Positions 26,668-36,846 are shown, numbered from the stretch's first letter. The stretch: DNA of 64,000 nt from Flavobacterium caeni (GCF_900101895.1 NZ_FMVF01000012.1:1-64000); one strand, 5' to 3'. The notes: generated by a model from the letters alone, not told the origin. A program made the numbers and translations.

Positions 26668-28032
26668 TTATTGTTTAACCACTTTGGTAGTCGATGAAGC
26701 ACCGGCTGCAGTAGTCACTTTAACCATATACACACCTGCGTTCAAAGAACCCAAGTTGATGTTCACTGTGTTCAAAGAACCGAAGTTTGAATTCATCACT
26801 TCTTTGCCCAAGATGTCATAAACCGCTACGTTAGCAATGTCTTTTCCTGAAATCTCCAAAGCACCAGAAGTTGGGTTTGGAACGGCAGTAAAGCCTTGCG
26901 CAGCGAAATCTTTTGTAGCTGACGTAGAACACCAGTCGAACAGGTTGTACCAGATACCACCTACAGTAGATGAAGTCGTGAAACCTGAAGCCAAACCGTG
27001 TGTACAGTCGTAGAACTCGAGTGAACCACCACCGTCAACCGGATCTGGGTCAATGTTGTTGATGTCTGTCCAGTTCAATCCTCCGTCCAAAGAGAACGAA
27101 GAACCTCTACCTACTTCGTCGATATCTACACCAGTAACAACATAGGTGTTATCGGTTCCAGGAACGAAAGCAATGTCGAAGTTTCTGTAGTATTCGCCAC
27201 CTGGGAACTCGGCATTCCAAGTTTGACCACCGTCGGTAGTTCTAAAGAACTGCCAGTCTGATGAAATCAAAAGACCATCGGTACCGTTTTTCATCGCATA
27301 GCTACCACTTTGTGCAGCGCCACCAAAGTCAGAGATTGGTGATTGCGCAGCCCAAACCCAATTCACACCACGGTTGTTCGAACGGTAGATACGGCCTTGG
27401 TTGGTGCCGAACCATATGGTGTCGCCAAAAATCTCAAAGTTGTGGGTATAGCCGTACTCATCTACCTGGTGCATCGGGATGTTACCTTGTGGTACACGAA
27501 CCCAGTTGGTTCCGCCGTTTGTAGTGGTATAGATTTCGAAGTATCCATTGGCAGGGTCACCTTGGCACACACCGTTGTTGTTGTCCCAGAAATAGACCAA
27601 GTTCGCAAACGAGATCAAACCGTCGTTGAAAAGCGCCGTCGGTTGCTTGGTCCAGGTGGCACCAGAGTTGGTGGTTACCCAGATACCGCCTTGAAGCGAA
27701 CCGTTTGGCCACACCGATACGTAAGCCGTGGTGGCCGACATCGCGTGGATTGAACCGATCACCAAGTCAGCAGAACCCAAGTTGATGGCACCTGTAGTCC
27801 AGGTCAAACCGCCGTCGAGTGAACGACCCCAGATTTGATAGTAGTCGCCCGAACCGTCACCGGCAGCACCGTACGTCCAAACCACATCTCCGCCACCTCC
27901 TGGTGCGTAAGAAATTTGTCCTTGTGTAGTAGAAGTTGTCGAGAAACCTGTTGAAACTTCCTGCCAATAGGTAGCTTGTGCTTGCGCACCCAGCCCCGCA
28001 GCGAGGAAAAGCGATAGTAATAATTTTTTCAT
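26668..28032 (-). CDS. T9SS-exported protein with BNR/Ycf48-like repeats
   Basis: 454 residues, signal peptide ~19 residues (AAGLGAQAQ). Several SxDGGxTW-type BNR motifs are spread along the protein: SLDGGLTWTTG, TTNSGATWTKQ, TTNGGTNWVRV, TTDGGQTWNAE and SLDGGLNWTDI, consistent with a beta-propeller. The last ~75 residues are a T9SS type A tail: VPNPTSGALEISG, VAVYDILGKEVMNSN, LNAGVYMVKV. It should be exported to the surface or released. It follows the SusC/SusD genes but has its own promoter, so it may be regulated separately. Ligand or activity unknown; no sialidase catalytic residues are evident. Confidence 0.85.
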   Translation of the reverse strand: MKKLLLSLFLAAGLGAQAQATYWQEVSTGFSTTSTTQGQISYAPGGGGDVVWTYGAAGDGSGDYYQIWGRSLDGGLTWTTGAINLGSADLVIGSIHAMSATTAYVSVWPNGSLQGGIWVTTNSGATWTKQPTALFNDGLISFANLVYFWDNNNGVCQGDPANGYFEIYTTTNGGTNWVRVPQGNIPMHQVDEYGYTHNFEIFGDTIWFGTNQGRIYRSNNRGVNWVWAAQSPISDFGGAAQSGSYAMKNGTDGLLISSDWQFFRTTDGGQTWNAEFPGGEYYRNFDIAFVPGTDNTYVVTGVDIDEVGRGSSFSLDGGLNWTDINNIDPDPVDGGGSLEFYDCTHGLASGFTTSSTVGGIWYNLFDWCSTSATKDFAAQGFTAVPNPTSGALEISGKDIANVAVYDILGKEVMNSNFGSLNTVNINLGSLNAGVYMVKVTTAAGASSTTKVVKQ

Positions 28033-28060
28033 AATAAATAATTTTGATTAAAGTGAAAAG

Positions 28061-28090
28061 CAAATATAACGGATTAAGTTAAGTTTTCAA
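28061..28090 (-). promoter_or_regulatory. Promoter of the T9SS BNR-repeat gene
   Basis: TTG (28088-28090, within TTTTTG), 19 bp, then TATATTTG (28061-28068) on the minus strand: a full match to the flavobacterial consensus, 28 bp before the ATG at 28032. Confidence 0.75.
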
Positions 28091-28107
28091 AAACATTAAC
28101 TTAAATA

Positions 28108-28138
28108 TTCCCCCGCCTGCTTTCTACAGGCAGGGGAA
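28108..28138 (-). terminator. Hairpin after the SusC/SusD operon
   Basis: TTCCCC pairs with GGGGAA and GCCTG with CAGGC, with one mismatch. The minus strand continues AATATTT, not a strong T-run, so it may be a partial terminator or an mRNA-stabilising stem. Confidence 0.6.
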
Positions 28139-28146
28139 TGGTAATT

Positions 28147-29019
28147 TTAAGGAATAAGGTTTTCTGAAGTGAACACCGTTTCGTTACCTACATAGGACTT
28201 GTTGATTTTTGCAATGGTAATCTCTGGCGAAGTTGTCGTCAAACCATTGTAAACGCCCGAGAACACATCGGCTTCTCCGTCAGGATACACAATGATCAAA
28301 CGGTACGGCATGTCGATCGGTTGTTGCAACAAAGCAGTCGCCTTAATTTTGAATAAATAGTCGCCCGCTTCAGTCGACAATGCTCCTCCCGTATTATTTC
28401 CGGTACTACCCACATTAATCCTGTGTTCCCTACCTCCGTTCTGAAAAGGCGCGTTGCCGTCTGCAGCGGTAGGACGATCTACAGTCATGGCCAGCGTATT
28501 GGTGGTCGATGTAGCGTCGGGCCAAACCAATCTGATAATCAAACGCTCACTGTTTTGCACAGGAATTGCAGAATTACCTGTTGCAATCTTCAGCACGTCC
28601 GAAGTCAGGAAATAGTGCGTCCCTACCGGATCTGGTGTTTGCAACGCAATACCCGACAAGTACATGTCGAAGGTGGTGTCGAAAATCGAACCGCCAGGCG
28701 CAAAAATATCACCGGTTGCAGTGGTTTCGCCCGGCATTACATCGACAGAACCTCTGATACGACGTCCTGAGTCGCTGATGGCCGTGGCCTGAACCGCTAC
28801 GGTGTCCGAAAACGTTCGGGGAAGCGTTACGGTAAATTCAATCTTTTGATCGGTCAAAGCCGAGGTAACATTGGTGCTCAATTGCCCCGTCAGCGTCACA
28901 AGGTTGTTTTTGCCAACCGGCGATCCGTTGTAACGCTCGTCGTCGTCCTGGCATCCTACAAAGACCATTGCAGCAACAGGCAACAGCAACAAACTTTTAA
29001 ATATTTTCATTTTCATCAT
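28147..29019 (-). CDS. Lipoprotein of the SusC/SusD operon, function unknown
   Basis: 290 residues (ATGs at 29016 and 29010 are alternative starts). The signal peptide ends in a lipobox at Cys23 (VFVGCQDDDE). The acidic residues right after Cys match the Bacteroidetes surface-lipoprotein export pattern. The rest is beta-rich with no recognised domain (NLVTLTGQLSTNVTSALTDQKIEFTVTLPRTFSDTV...). As the last gene of the susC-susD-lipoprotein run it probably forms a surface accessory for the transporter, comparable in position to SusE/SusF. It lies 9 bp after the preceding lipoprotein gene. Confidence 0.75.
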   Translation of the reverse strand: MMKMKIFKSLLLLPVAAMVFVGCQDDDERYNGSPVGKNNLVTLTGQLSTNVTSALTDQKIEFTVTLPRTFSDTVAVQATAISDSGRRIRGSVDVMPGETTATGDIFAPGGSIFDTTFDMYLSGIALQTPDPVGTHYFLTSDVLKIATGNSAIPVQNSERLIIRLVWPDATSTTNTLAMTVDRPTAADGNAPFQNGGREHRINVGSTGNNTGGALSTEAGDYLFKIKATALLQQPIDMPYRLIIVYPDGEADVFSGVYNGLTTTSPEITIAKINKSYVGNETVFTSENLIP

Positions 29020-29028
29020 GCAATTTTT

Positions 29029-29577
29029 TTAGTTGTTTGAAAACGGAGTGTAAATATTGAACGGGTCACCTGGGTTGATCACAGCGGCCGCGTTGGCACT
29101 CCACTTGTACCCTTGCTTCATGGTCGGGGTGGTACGCAAAACCGCCGACAGGTTGTTGTATCCGGTCTTGGTTCCCGAAGCGTCATAAGAGTATCCGATG
29201 AAACGGTATACGTCGCCCACGGCCAATTCAGTAACCGGCACTTCGAGCGCCGCCGCAATCTTGGCAGGCGTAATCTCTAACTGATGCGGAAACGAAGTAA
29301 TCGTTTCGAGCAATTTGGTATTGCTGGTACTTACCCCGTTCGGGTTTCTTCTTCTGACAAACAACTCGTAACGCACGATGTTGCTCGAAGGGTTGGTCAA
29401 CGTGCCTCTAAAAGCGGTAGTTTCAAAATTGTCGAACTCCAAGGTAGCTTGCTGTACGTTGAGAATTACATACATACCTTCAACTTTTTCCGGTAGCGGA
29501 TCCAATGATTCCTGCTCACAAGACGAAAAGGTGAGCGCGGCGGCCGCAAATAAAGTAAAAATGGCTATTTTTTTCAT
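29029..29577 (-). CDS. Small lipoprotein of the SusC/SusD operon
   Basis: 182 residues; lipobox at Cys20 (TFSSCEQESLDP) with acidic residues after it. The body looks like one beta-sandwich (MYVILNVQQATLEFDNFETTAFRGTLTNPSSNIVRYELFVRRR). A gap of 11 bp to the SusD-like gene and 9 bp to the next lipoprotein gene makes co-transcription very likely. It could be a SusE-like surface binding protein, but I see no carbohydrate-binding signature. Confidence 0.7.
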   Translation of the reverse strand: MKKIAIFTLFAAAALTFSSCEQESLDPLPEKVEGMYVILNVQQATLEFDNFETTAFRGTLTNPSSNIVRYELFVRRRNPNGVSTSNTKLLETITSFPHQLEITPAKIAAALEVPVTELAVGDVYRFIGYSYDASGTKTGYNNLSAVLRTTPTMKQGYKWSANAAAVINPGDPFNIYTPFSNN

Positions 29578-29588
29578 AGTATCTTTTT

Positions 29589-31331
29589 TTAGTGTAAGTC
29601 TAAACCAGCCGTTTCTTCCCAGAACACTTTGCGTGTACGAACGTTGGCCGGTGCGTTTGGATTGTTGTTGACGCCAATGGCCGGGTACAATGCCGTATAG
29701 AAATACTGGCCCGGTTCTGGCTCCAAGGTAGGCTGCATGTTATCTGGATAGCCTGTTCTTCTGTAGTTGTTGTACGGCTCGATACCATTACCCCAGCTCG
29801 CGATGTAGAACTCCTTTACCAGGATGTTGAGTTTGTCGGCAGCCGAAGCAGCGTTGAAACGCGTCATCACAAAGTTAACATAAGTAGTCACTTTCGAATC
29901 AATAACCGACTGACTAGGCTCGCGTTCTTGTTGCGGCATGGCCGTGGTCACTTTCTCGAATGATGCACGCATACCGGCTTCGAGCTCGGCGGCTGGATTG
30001 CCAGTGACACCTGGAACCGTCAGCGCCAATTCGGCCTTCATGAAATGCACGAACGAAGACAACAAGATTGGCATGATTCCCTCGCCGAGGGCACCATCTA
30101 CGCCTTGGTTGTTGGCAACCGGGCTGGCCGTATAGTCAAACTTTCCGCCTGCAGGGTACAAACCGTGTGCGCTGCGTGTTTCGTCGTCTTGCGGGATACC
30201 CGAGTCGTCTCCGTGGTCACGTCCCCAAAACGAGGTGCCGTCGCCTCCAAGGTCGGTCGTACAATAGGCGGCTTCTACCGCATCAGGAATATAGAATGAA
30301 GCGTAGATTACGTTACCGTAATGCTCAGGTGAGGCGAAATACTCGCACGGCAAGTTTTGCGGTGTATCGGTCGAGTTGGCTGCCTGACGGTAGAAGTAGT
30401 ACTGTGTACGGATGTCGAAGTACGGATAGCTTCCGCCGGTCGGCTCTGCTTTTTCACGAGAAACAGCCCACATGAAGTAGTTGCCCAAGTAAGAGCCACC
30501 ACCAAATTCATAATCATTGTTATAGTCTGGGTGACGTGAGTTCGGCACTTCGCGCTCTGTTCCGTAACGGAAGGCAAAATCTTCGGTTGCGCTGTCGATC
30601 AGTTGTCCGCCAGCAATCAATGCGTTTACTTCACTGGCCGTATCATAGCCTTGAATTCCTGTCAAACGTGCCGTATGGAGCATTTTCAACTTCAGTGAAT
30701 TGGCTACGCGAATCCATGCGTCGGCATCAGGCGCGGCTACTTCGCCGGTTCCAAACATAATATCTTGCGCCAAATCCTCATTGGTAGCTGCAGTATTTTG
30801 AAGATACGCGATGGCATCGTTCAATTCGCCATAAACTCCTGCGTACACATCCTCACTCGCGTCGTATCTTGGTGTCAAGTTGGCATTTCCCATAAGCGCT
30901 TCGCTGTAAGGCACGTCTCCATAAAGATCCACCAACGTCATCAAAACGTAGCAACGGATTACTTTAGAGGCGCCAAAAACGCGGTACTGCTGATCGGCAA
31001 GCGCCTTGGCCTCCATTTGCTTGACTGTATTGAGAATACGGTAGCCAATGATCCAGTTGTTGTCGAACAATTCGGGCTGGAACGCATTGTCATAGGTACG
31101 TCCGCCGGTCATTGCCATTTGGCGCGTCACGCGTTGCGTGAACGAGTTGGCCGAATTGACAAAATCGGGCAACTGAAGCTGGATATAGTTGAAAGCCTGG
31201 ATCGGGTCGTTGTAGCTTTGCGGAAGCGTACTTGGGTTCTCGGTTTGGTCGAGATCAAAAGTTTCGCAACCGGCAAATGCCAAGAGCAGCGCGCCGACTA
31301 GAAATTTTTTACTGAATGTCTTTATTTTCAT
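29589..31331 (-). CDS. SusD/RagB family nutrient-binding lipoprotein
   Basis: 580 residues; lipobox at Cys22 (LLAFAGCETFDLDQTENPS). Typical SusD-like features are the helical TPR-like part (VIRCYVLMTLVDLYGDVPYSEAL, then YDASEDVYAGVYGELNDAIAYL) and the C-terminal NNYRRTGYPDNMQPT. It forms the lid of the SusC channel and binds substrate at the cell surface. It starts 4 bp after the susC-like stop codon. The substrate is not evident, since no glycosidase or peptidase lies nearby. Confidence 0.92.
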   Translation of the reverse strand: MKIKTFSKKFLVGALLLAFAGCETFDLDQTENPSTLPQSYNDPIQAFNYIQLQLPDFVNSANSFTQRVTRQMAMTGGRTYDNAFQPELFDNNWIIGYRILNTVKQMEAKALADQQYRVFGASKVIRCYVLMTLVDLYGDVPYSEALMGNANLTPRYDASEDVYAGVYGELNDAIAYLQNTAATNEDLAQDIMFGTGEVAAPDADAWIRVANSLKLKMLHTARLTGIQGYDTASEVNALIAGGQLIDSATEDFAFRYGTEREVPNSRHPDYNNDYEFGGGSYLGNYFMWAVSREKAEPTGGSYPYFDIRTQYYFYRQAANSTDTPQNLPCEYFASPEHYGNVIYASFYIPDAVEAAYCTTDLGGDGTSFWGRDHGDDSGIPQDDETRSAHGLYPAGGKFDYTASPVANNQGVDGALGEGIMPILLSSFVHFMKAELALTVPGVTGNPAAELEAGMRASFEKVTTAMPQQEREPSQSVIDSKVTTYVNFVMTRFNAASAADKLNILVKEFYIASWGNGIEPYNNYRRTGYPDNMQPTLEPEPGQYFYTALYPAIGVNNNPNAPANVRTRKVFWEETAGLDLH

Positions 31332-31335
31332 CTTC

Positions 31336-34300
31336 TTAGAATGTTAAATTAATATTGAACCCGTAACGCTTGGCGGTAGGACCGGTCAAGTAATCGAAGC
31401 CTTGTCCGTTACCCACACCCAAACTCATGACCTCTGGGTCAAAATTGAGGTGTTCAGGGAAATTGAACGCCTTGTACCAAAGGTTCTGGCCGATGATTGA
31501 AATCGACATTCTACCAAAAGGCGTTTTTTCAAGAATGCGCTTAGGCACGTCGTAAGAAAGTGAAATCTCACGCAATCTCAGGTTGGTTGCATCAAATACC
31601 GATTGTTCGTCGATAAAGAAACCGCTGTTGTTGAATCCGTATTGGGTTGCACCAATTTGGATCTGGTTGATGTTACCATCTACGTTAACCCCTGGCAAAA
31701 CATACGTTCTGCTGCGGTCCCAGTTGGTATCTTCGGTCACACCACGCGAAAGCAACGCATTGGCGGTGTTCGAGTAAATATCGCCACCTTGTTGGTACTC
31801 CAATTGGAATCCAAAGGTTACATTCTTATAAGAAATCTGATTGATCACGGTTGAACGCCAGTCGGCATTTGGATCACCAATCTCTGTAAGTTCATTGTTA
31901 ACCAAGTAATTACCGTCTGAACCTACTACATAGTTGCCGTTTCCATCGCGCATGATCGAGCTACCCATGATGACACCCAAAGGACGTCCTGGCACGGCAA
32001 AGTTACCGAGGTTTGTGAAACCAGCATAGGCGAAACGCTCTACACCATCACCCAATCGCTCTACACGGTTGCGGTTTGAAGTAAACTGACCCGAAAGATC
32101 CCAAGTGAATCCGTCGCTGTCTGAACGGAACAAAGCAAAGCTCAAGCCCAATTCGATACCCTTGTTCGACATTTCGGAAATGTTGTCGTAACGATCAGTC
32201 GCGCCCGAAGCCGGATCTACGTCACGTACGATGATCAAATCGGTAGAAGTCTTGTCATAGAGTGACAAATCGATACCGATGCGGTTGTTCCACAATTTGG
32301 TCTCCAAACCGAATTCAAGTTCTTTGTACAATTCAGGTTTCAAGTCCAGGTTTCCTACACGCGAACTTGGCGCGATATAGTTGACCGTTTCACCCGAAGG
32401 CGTTACGAACTGTGTAGTCGCCGATTCCAATCCGATAATGGTTTGGTAAGGTGGCGGGAAGCCTGCCGATGAACCGTAGCTCAAACGCATCTTCAAGTAG
32501 TTGACCGCCTTGCTGCCTTTCATGAATTCGAAAGCGTCGCTTGGGATGAACGACAACGATGCCGATGGATAGAACAACGAACGGTTTTCTTTTTGCAAAG
32601 ACGAGAACCAGTCGTTACGACCCTGTACGTTCAAGAACAAATATTTTTTGAAGCCCAACGTGGCACTACCATACAAACCTACGATGTTCTGGTTTTGGTG
32701 ATCGGAATAACCCAAGTGTTCTTCGTAGTTCTGGTGCTCGTTAAAGCCGTAAACAAATTGGTTGTAGCTTTCCAAATAAGTATAGTCATAACCTTCCATA
32801 CGCGAGTTCAAACCTACCGTACCGTCGAGTGTCCAAGATTGGTCTTTGTCGAGGTTTGCGTTAAAGTTGTAGCTGAACGTATGGTCGAAAATCGTGTTTT
32901 CGTTGAAGGTCGTACGCATGTATCCGTCACGCGATTCGTTACCTCCTTTGTTGATGTAGTAACGTTTCGACTGCGTATAATTGTCGAGCGCCAAACGGTA
33001 AGACACGTTTGACCAAGAGTTGATGTCGTACATGGCGGTGAAGTTTCCGTAAAAACGTCTTACGGCTTCTTCATCGCTACCGTTTTTGAGCAACCAACGC
33101 GGGTTGGTGATGTCCCTTCTGTACATGACCGATTCGTGTGTGTTTGGATCTTCATACGGCAACCCAAACAAGTCAAGGTTTCTCGGCGTATACAAAATGG
33201 TCGCGAACGTCGATGGCGTGACAGAGCCAGAGCCATAACCGTAACCGGTCAATGGCGCGGTTTTATCAGTACGCACATAGTTCATAACCGTGCTCAAAGT
33301 AAACCCATTTCCAAGTTTCGTCGAACCACCAGTATTCAAGTTCAAACGACGGTAGTTGTTGTTTTCGATAAAACCGGTATCGTCGGTGTGGCCAACCCCT
33401 AAGTTGTAATTGGTACCTTCTGCTCTTCCTCCAATGTTAACCGAAGTAGTACTCACCGTACCTGTAGTAAAGAACGGCGATACGTTGTCGTACGGTCTCC
33501 ACGCTACTTTTTTAGGTGTGCCATCGGCGTTCAGGTATTCTGGAAACACGCCCGCACCGTAATAAGCATAAGGGTGATCGACGGTACCGTCCATTCCGAT
33601 TCCGCCTTCGCCACGCGTCGCGAAGCTAGGCCCCCAGTTACCAAATGTGGTGCGGTATTCGTTGTCGTTACCAACACCATAGTTGTTTTGGAAATCCGGC
33701 AAATCTGAAATTTCGGTCATAAACATCGACTGCGCGACCGAAATCTCCATCTTTTTGTTGAGTTCTTTTGTATTACCCGACTTGGTCGTCACCAAAACCA
33801 CCCCTTTCGAACCCGCAGATCCGTAAAGTGTTGTAGCGGCCAGGCCTTTCAAGATACTGATCGATTCGATGTTGTTCGGATCCAAATCCAAGAAACGGCT
33901 CGACGCATTGGTCGCTCCTTCGAGAAAGTTACCATCACTGTTGGTATCGGCGTTGAACGGAATACCGTCGACGACGAAAAGCGGCTGGTTACTTCCAGTG
34001 ATCGAAGAATAACCGCGGATGATGATGTTGGTTCCAGAACCAGACAAACCACTCGTTTGCTGAATGTTCACCCCCGGCGCCTTACCCGTCAATGCCCTGA
34101 CGACATCGGTAGATGGCTTGGCGGCGAATTCCTCGGCCTTGATCGTAGTTACCGCATAACCCAACGCTTTCTTCTCTTTCTTGATGCCTTGCGAGGTTAC
34201 AACGACTTCACCCAACTGTTGCGCATCGGACTTCATCGGAACGTTGACCTTGGTGGCCGCCGCAACGGTGATCAAGACATTGCTGTATCCTACGAAAGAG

Positions 34301-34515
34301 AATTCGAGCACATCGCCTGTTTTGGCCTTGATCGCGTAATTTCCGTCAAAATCGGATTGCACACCCACTTTGGTATTTTTATTGACTACGTTTACCATCG
34401 GCATCGGAAGTCCGCCGTCGGTAATCGTACCGGTAATCGTTTTCTCCTGTGCAAAAGAAAACTGCATTGAGAACGCTAGCAATAGCGCAAAAATCCACTT
34501 GAACTTAGATCTCAT
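31336..34515 (-). CDS. SusC/RagA family TonB-linked outer-membrane transporter
   Basis: 1059 residues. Signal peptide about 1-22 (FSMQFSFAQ), then a carboxypeptidase-regulatory-like domain (EKTITGTITDGGLPMPMVNV, about 23-105). The plug domain follows with the SusC signature PGVNIQQTSGLSGSGTNIIIRGYSS and PLFVVDGIPF, and then a 22-strand barrel ending FNINLTF. It imports oligomers with TonB energy in complex with SusD. First gene of the operon. The plug-end segment SISILKGLAATTLYGSAGSKGVVLVTTK is intact, so it is likely functional. Confidence 0.94.
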   Translation of the reverse strand: MRSKFKWIFALLLAFSMQFSFAQEKTITGTITDGGLPMPMVNVVNKNTKVGVQSDFDGNYAIKAKTGDVLEFSFVGYSNVLITVAAATKVNVPMKSDAQQLGEVVVTSQGIKKEKKALGYAVTTIKAEEFAAKPSTDVVRALTGKAPGVNIQQTSGLSGSGTNIIIRGYSSITGSNQPLFVVDGIPFNADTNSDGNFLEGATNASSRFLDLDPNNIESISILKGLAATTLYGSAGSKGVVLVTTKSGNTKELNKKMEISVAQSMFMTEISDLPDFQNNYGVGNDNEYRTTFGNWGPSFATRGEGGIGMDGTVDHPYAYYGAGVFPEYLNADGTPKKVAWRPYDNVSPFFTTGTVSTTSVNIGGRAEGTNYNLGVGHTDDTGFIENNNYRRLNLNTGGSTKLGNGFTLSTVMNYVRTDKTAPLTGYGYGSGSVTPSTFATILYTPRNLDLFGLPYEDPNTHESVMYRRDITNPRWLLKNGSDEEAVRRFYGNFTAMYDINSWSNVSYRLALDNYTQSKRYYINKGGNESRDGYMRTTFNENTIFDHTFSYNFNANLDKDQSWTLDGTVGLNSRMEGYDYTYLESYNQFVYGFNEHQNYEEHLGYSDHQNQNIVGLYGSATLGFKKYLFLNVQGRNDWFSSLQKENRSLFYPSASLSFIPSDAFEFMKGSKAVNYLKMRLSYGSSAGFPPPYQTIIGLESATTQFVTPSGETVNYIAPSSRVGNLDLKPELYKELEFGLETKLWNNRIGIDLSLYDKTSTDLIIVRDVDPASGATDRYDNISEMSNKGIELGLSFALFRSDSDGFTWDLSGQFTSNRNRVERLGDGVERFAYAGFTNLGNFAVPGRPLGVIMGSSIMRDGNGNYVVGSDGNYLVNNELTEIGDPNADWRSTVINQISYKNVTFGFQLEYQQGGDIYSNTANALLSRGVTEDTNWDRSRTYVLPGVNVDGNINQIQIGATQYGFNNSGFFIDEQSVFDATNLRLREISLSYDVPKRILEKTPFGRMSISIIGQNLWYKAFNFPEHLNFDPEVMSLGVGNGQGFDYLTGPTAKRYGFNINLTF

Positions 34516-34706
34516 ATTTAATTTATTTGAGTTAGTTATTCCGCAAACTTCCTAATAATTTCTTAATTAACCAAATTAATATAACAAGGCCAGCGTGTTA
34601 AAAACAAAATTCCGCTAAGAAATTGTTAGCGCAACTTCTCCTACAGATGTCATGCAATGCAAAAAGGTTGGCTGCATTTCCCTATTTTTGTGAAAATTAT
34701 TTTCCC

Positions 34707-35309
34707 ATGCTATTTCCCAGGTATTCCGATTTTGACATCGAAGCGGGCACAGACGAAGCCGGACGCGGTTGTTTGGCGGGCCCGGTAACCGCGGCGGCAG
34801 TGATCCTGGGTGAAGACTTTAACCACGAATGGCTCAACGACTCCAAGTTGATGACCGAAAAGCACCGCGCCACGCTGCGACCTATCATCGAAGAAAAGGC
34901 CTTGTGTTTTGCCGTTACGCATCTCGAACCGACGGTGATCGACGAAATCAACATCCTCAACGCCTCGATCCGCGCCATGCAGGAGTCCATCGGTAAATTG
35001 CACACCACTCCCTTATATATAATTGTAGACGGGAACCGGTTCAAACCGTTCAACGACATCCCCTACAGCTGCATCGTCAAAGGCGACTCGAAATACAAAA
35101 GCATTGCCGCCGCCTCGGTTTTAGCCAAGACCTACCGCGACGCTTACATGGACCGCATCCACGAGGAATTCCCGATGTACAACTGGAAAAAAAACAAGGG
35201 CTATCCCACCCAAGAGCACCGCGAAGCCATCAAAAAGTACGGCCCCACCAAGTACCATCGTATGAGTTTCAGGTTGTTGCCCGATCAGCTGTCGCTGGAT
35301 TTTGGATAG
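34707..35309 (+). CDS. rnhB: Ribonuclease HII
   Basis: 200 residues from the ATG at 34707 ([27 protein letters not shown]). An in-frame start at 34623 would add 28 residues of non-conserved sequence and lies upstream of the -7-like box TATTTTTG (34683-34690). It cleaves RNA in RNA-DNA hybrids, including single ribonucleotides in DNA. Catalytic motif DEAGRG near residue 15; ending [13 protein letters not shown]. Its 3' end overlaps the convergent lipB gene by 41 bp. Confidence 0.95.
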   Translation: MLFPRYSDFDIEAGTDEAGRGCLAGPVTAAAVILGEDFNHEWLNDSKLMTEKHRATLRPIIEEKALCFAVTHLEPTVIDEINILNASIRAMQESIGKLHTTPLYIIVDGNRFKPFNDIPYSCIVKGDSKYKSIAAASVLAKTYRDAYMDRIHEEFPMYNWKKNKGYPTQEHREAIKKYGPTKYHRMSFRLLPDQLSLDFG

Positions 35310-36018
35310 CAGAAGTCGTCTGCTGAAGCTCGGCTTCGAACAAATCGGCAAAGTGTTTTTTGATTTTGGCTTTGACCTCACCCATATCGACACGGTTCAC
35401 ACCCAACTCTACATTTAAAGAAGTAACCGATTTTCCGCGGATCCCACACGGAATCATGTTGTCGAAATAACCCAAATCGGCATTGACGTTGAGCGCAAAG
35501 CCGTGCATGGTCACCCAACGCGAGGCACGCACACCCATGGCGCAAATCTTTCGCGCAAAAGGCGTCCCTACGTCGAGCCATACGCCCGTTTCGCCTTCGC
35601 TCCTGGTTCCCGTAATGCCGTAGTCGGCCAAGGTCAAAATGATGACTTCTTCGAGCAAACGCAAATACTTGTGGATGTCGGTAAAAAAGTTGTCCAGATC
35701 AAGGATCGGATACCCGACAATTTGCCCGGGCCCGTGATAGGTGATGTCGCCGCCACGGTTGACTTTGTAGAACGTCGCGCCTTTTTCGGCCAGCTGTTTT
35801 TCGCTGATGAGCAGGTTGTCGAAATCGCCGCTTTTGCCCAGCGTGTATACGTGCGGATGCTCGACAAAAAGAAAGTGGTTGGGCGTCGGGAGATGGGTGT
35901 CCTCGCGTCGGTTTTTGATTTTCAAATCGACAATGGCATTGAACAACGATTCCTGGTATTCCCAGGTTTGCTTGTAATCTTTAAGACCCAAATCTTCGAG
36001 GCGGACGATTTTATTCAT
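35269..36018 (-). CDS. lipB: Octanoyl-[ACP]:protein N-octanoyltransferase
   Basis: 249 residues. It transfers octanoate from ACP to lipoyl domains, the first step of lipoic acid assembly; the E2 lipoyl domain at 56799 is a likely client. Motifs: [21 protein letters not shown] in the middle and [31 protein letters not shown], with the catalytic Cys and Lys in PCGIRGK. The last ~20 residues lie over the end of rnhB and look like a non-conserved tail. A TAACTTTG box sits 18 bp upstream (36036-36043). Confidence 0.93.
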   Translation of the reverse strand: MNKIVRLEDLGLKDYKQTWEYQESLFNAIVDLKIKNRREDTHLPTPNHFLFVEHPHVYTLGKSGDFDNLLISEKQLAEKGATFYKVNRGGDITYHGPGQIVGYPILDLDNFFTDIHKYLRLLEEVIILTLADYGITGTRSEGETGVWLDVGTPFARKICAMGVRASRWVTMHGFALNVNADLGYFDNMIPCGIRGKSVTSLNVELGVNRVDMGEVKAKIKKHFADLFEAELQQTTSAIQNPATADRATT

Positions 36019-36070
36019 GGCGTGATCGTGAACCGCAAAGTTACAAAGGATTGTCGTTAAAAATTCCCAA

Positions 36071-36826
36071 TTATTTCTTATCGAGCACCACCTCGAAACT
36101 CATCTTATCGGGCTGCTCCAAATAGTCGACAAGCGAATACGGGATGGTCACCGTCTTGCGGTCTTCGCTGTACAGCGCATCGGGGTTCGACACCGATTTG
36201 ACCCTGCGCGGAAAATGGTATTTGATCGTATAATTCGATCCTCCGAACATCATTTGCAACATACCCGTCGTGTCCTTGGCCATTTCCTGCAACTTCGGAT
36301 CGATAACCTTAAGCGTGCGTTTGAACACCTTGCCGTCGTAGGCATATGAAAGTTCGGTATTGCCGCCCGAATCCATCATCGACGCCAGCGGGTTGTCCGC
36401 GTCGGCCATCGCCGTTTTTTTATCGAGCGATTGCAGCACTTTCATCGCGTCCATCATGTCCTGCAATTCAGAAGTTTTTTTGAAGTCCTTTAACATCGAC
36501 AGGTTGAATTGCTTTTGTGCGGCATTGATTTGCATGCGCATCGACACGTCTTCGAACTTTTTCAATTGCGCCTGTTGTTCGGCCGACATTTGGGCGATGC
36601 TGTCCTTTTTCTCTTCAAACAATTGCTTGAAGGTCATTGTCGAATCGATATTGTCGCGTCCCGATTCTCCCAGTTTGTCGCCCGCGAGCGCCATAAGCCC
36701 CGAGGCGTCGATGTCATAAACGATTTTACCGCTGCCGTCTTCCTGCAGGTAAATGTTCTCGGTGATCTGGCAGCCTGTGAAAAACACCGCCAGCAAGGGT
36801 AGGATAACCGCAATTTTGTTTCGCAT
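36071..36826 (-). CDS. Lipoprotein of unknown function
   Basis: 251 residues from the ATG at 36826 (MRNKIAVILPLLAVFFTGCQ, lipobox Cys19). A longer in-frame start at 37024 would overlap lysS and is rejected. The mature part begins ITENIYLQEDGSGKIVYDIDASGLM. Its middle is a charged helical stretch rich in Lys, Gln and Met (KKDSIAQMSAEQQAQLKKFEDVSMRMQI), followed by beta-rich sequence (YTIKYHFPRRVKSVSNPDALYSEDRKTVTIPYSL). The family is common in Flavobacteriaceae, but no role is known to me. It is transcribed divergently from lysS. Confidence 0.75.
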   Translation of the reverse strand: MRNKIAVILPLLAVFFTGCQITENIYLQEDGSGKIVYDIDASGLMALAGDKLGESGRDNIDSTMTFKQLFEEKKDSIAQMSAEQQAQLKKFEDVSMRMQINAAQKQFNLSMLKDFKKTSELQDMMDAMKVLQSLDKKTAMADADNPLASMMDSGGNTELSYAYDGKVFKRTLKVIDPKLQEMAKDTTGMLQMMFGGSNYTIKYHFPRRVKSVSNPDALYSEDRKTVTIPYSLVDYLEQPDKMSFEVVLDKK

Positions 36827-36846
36827 AAGAAATCTGTTTACAAACC

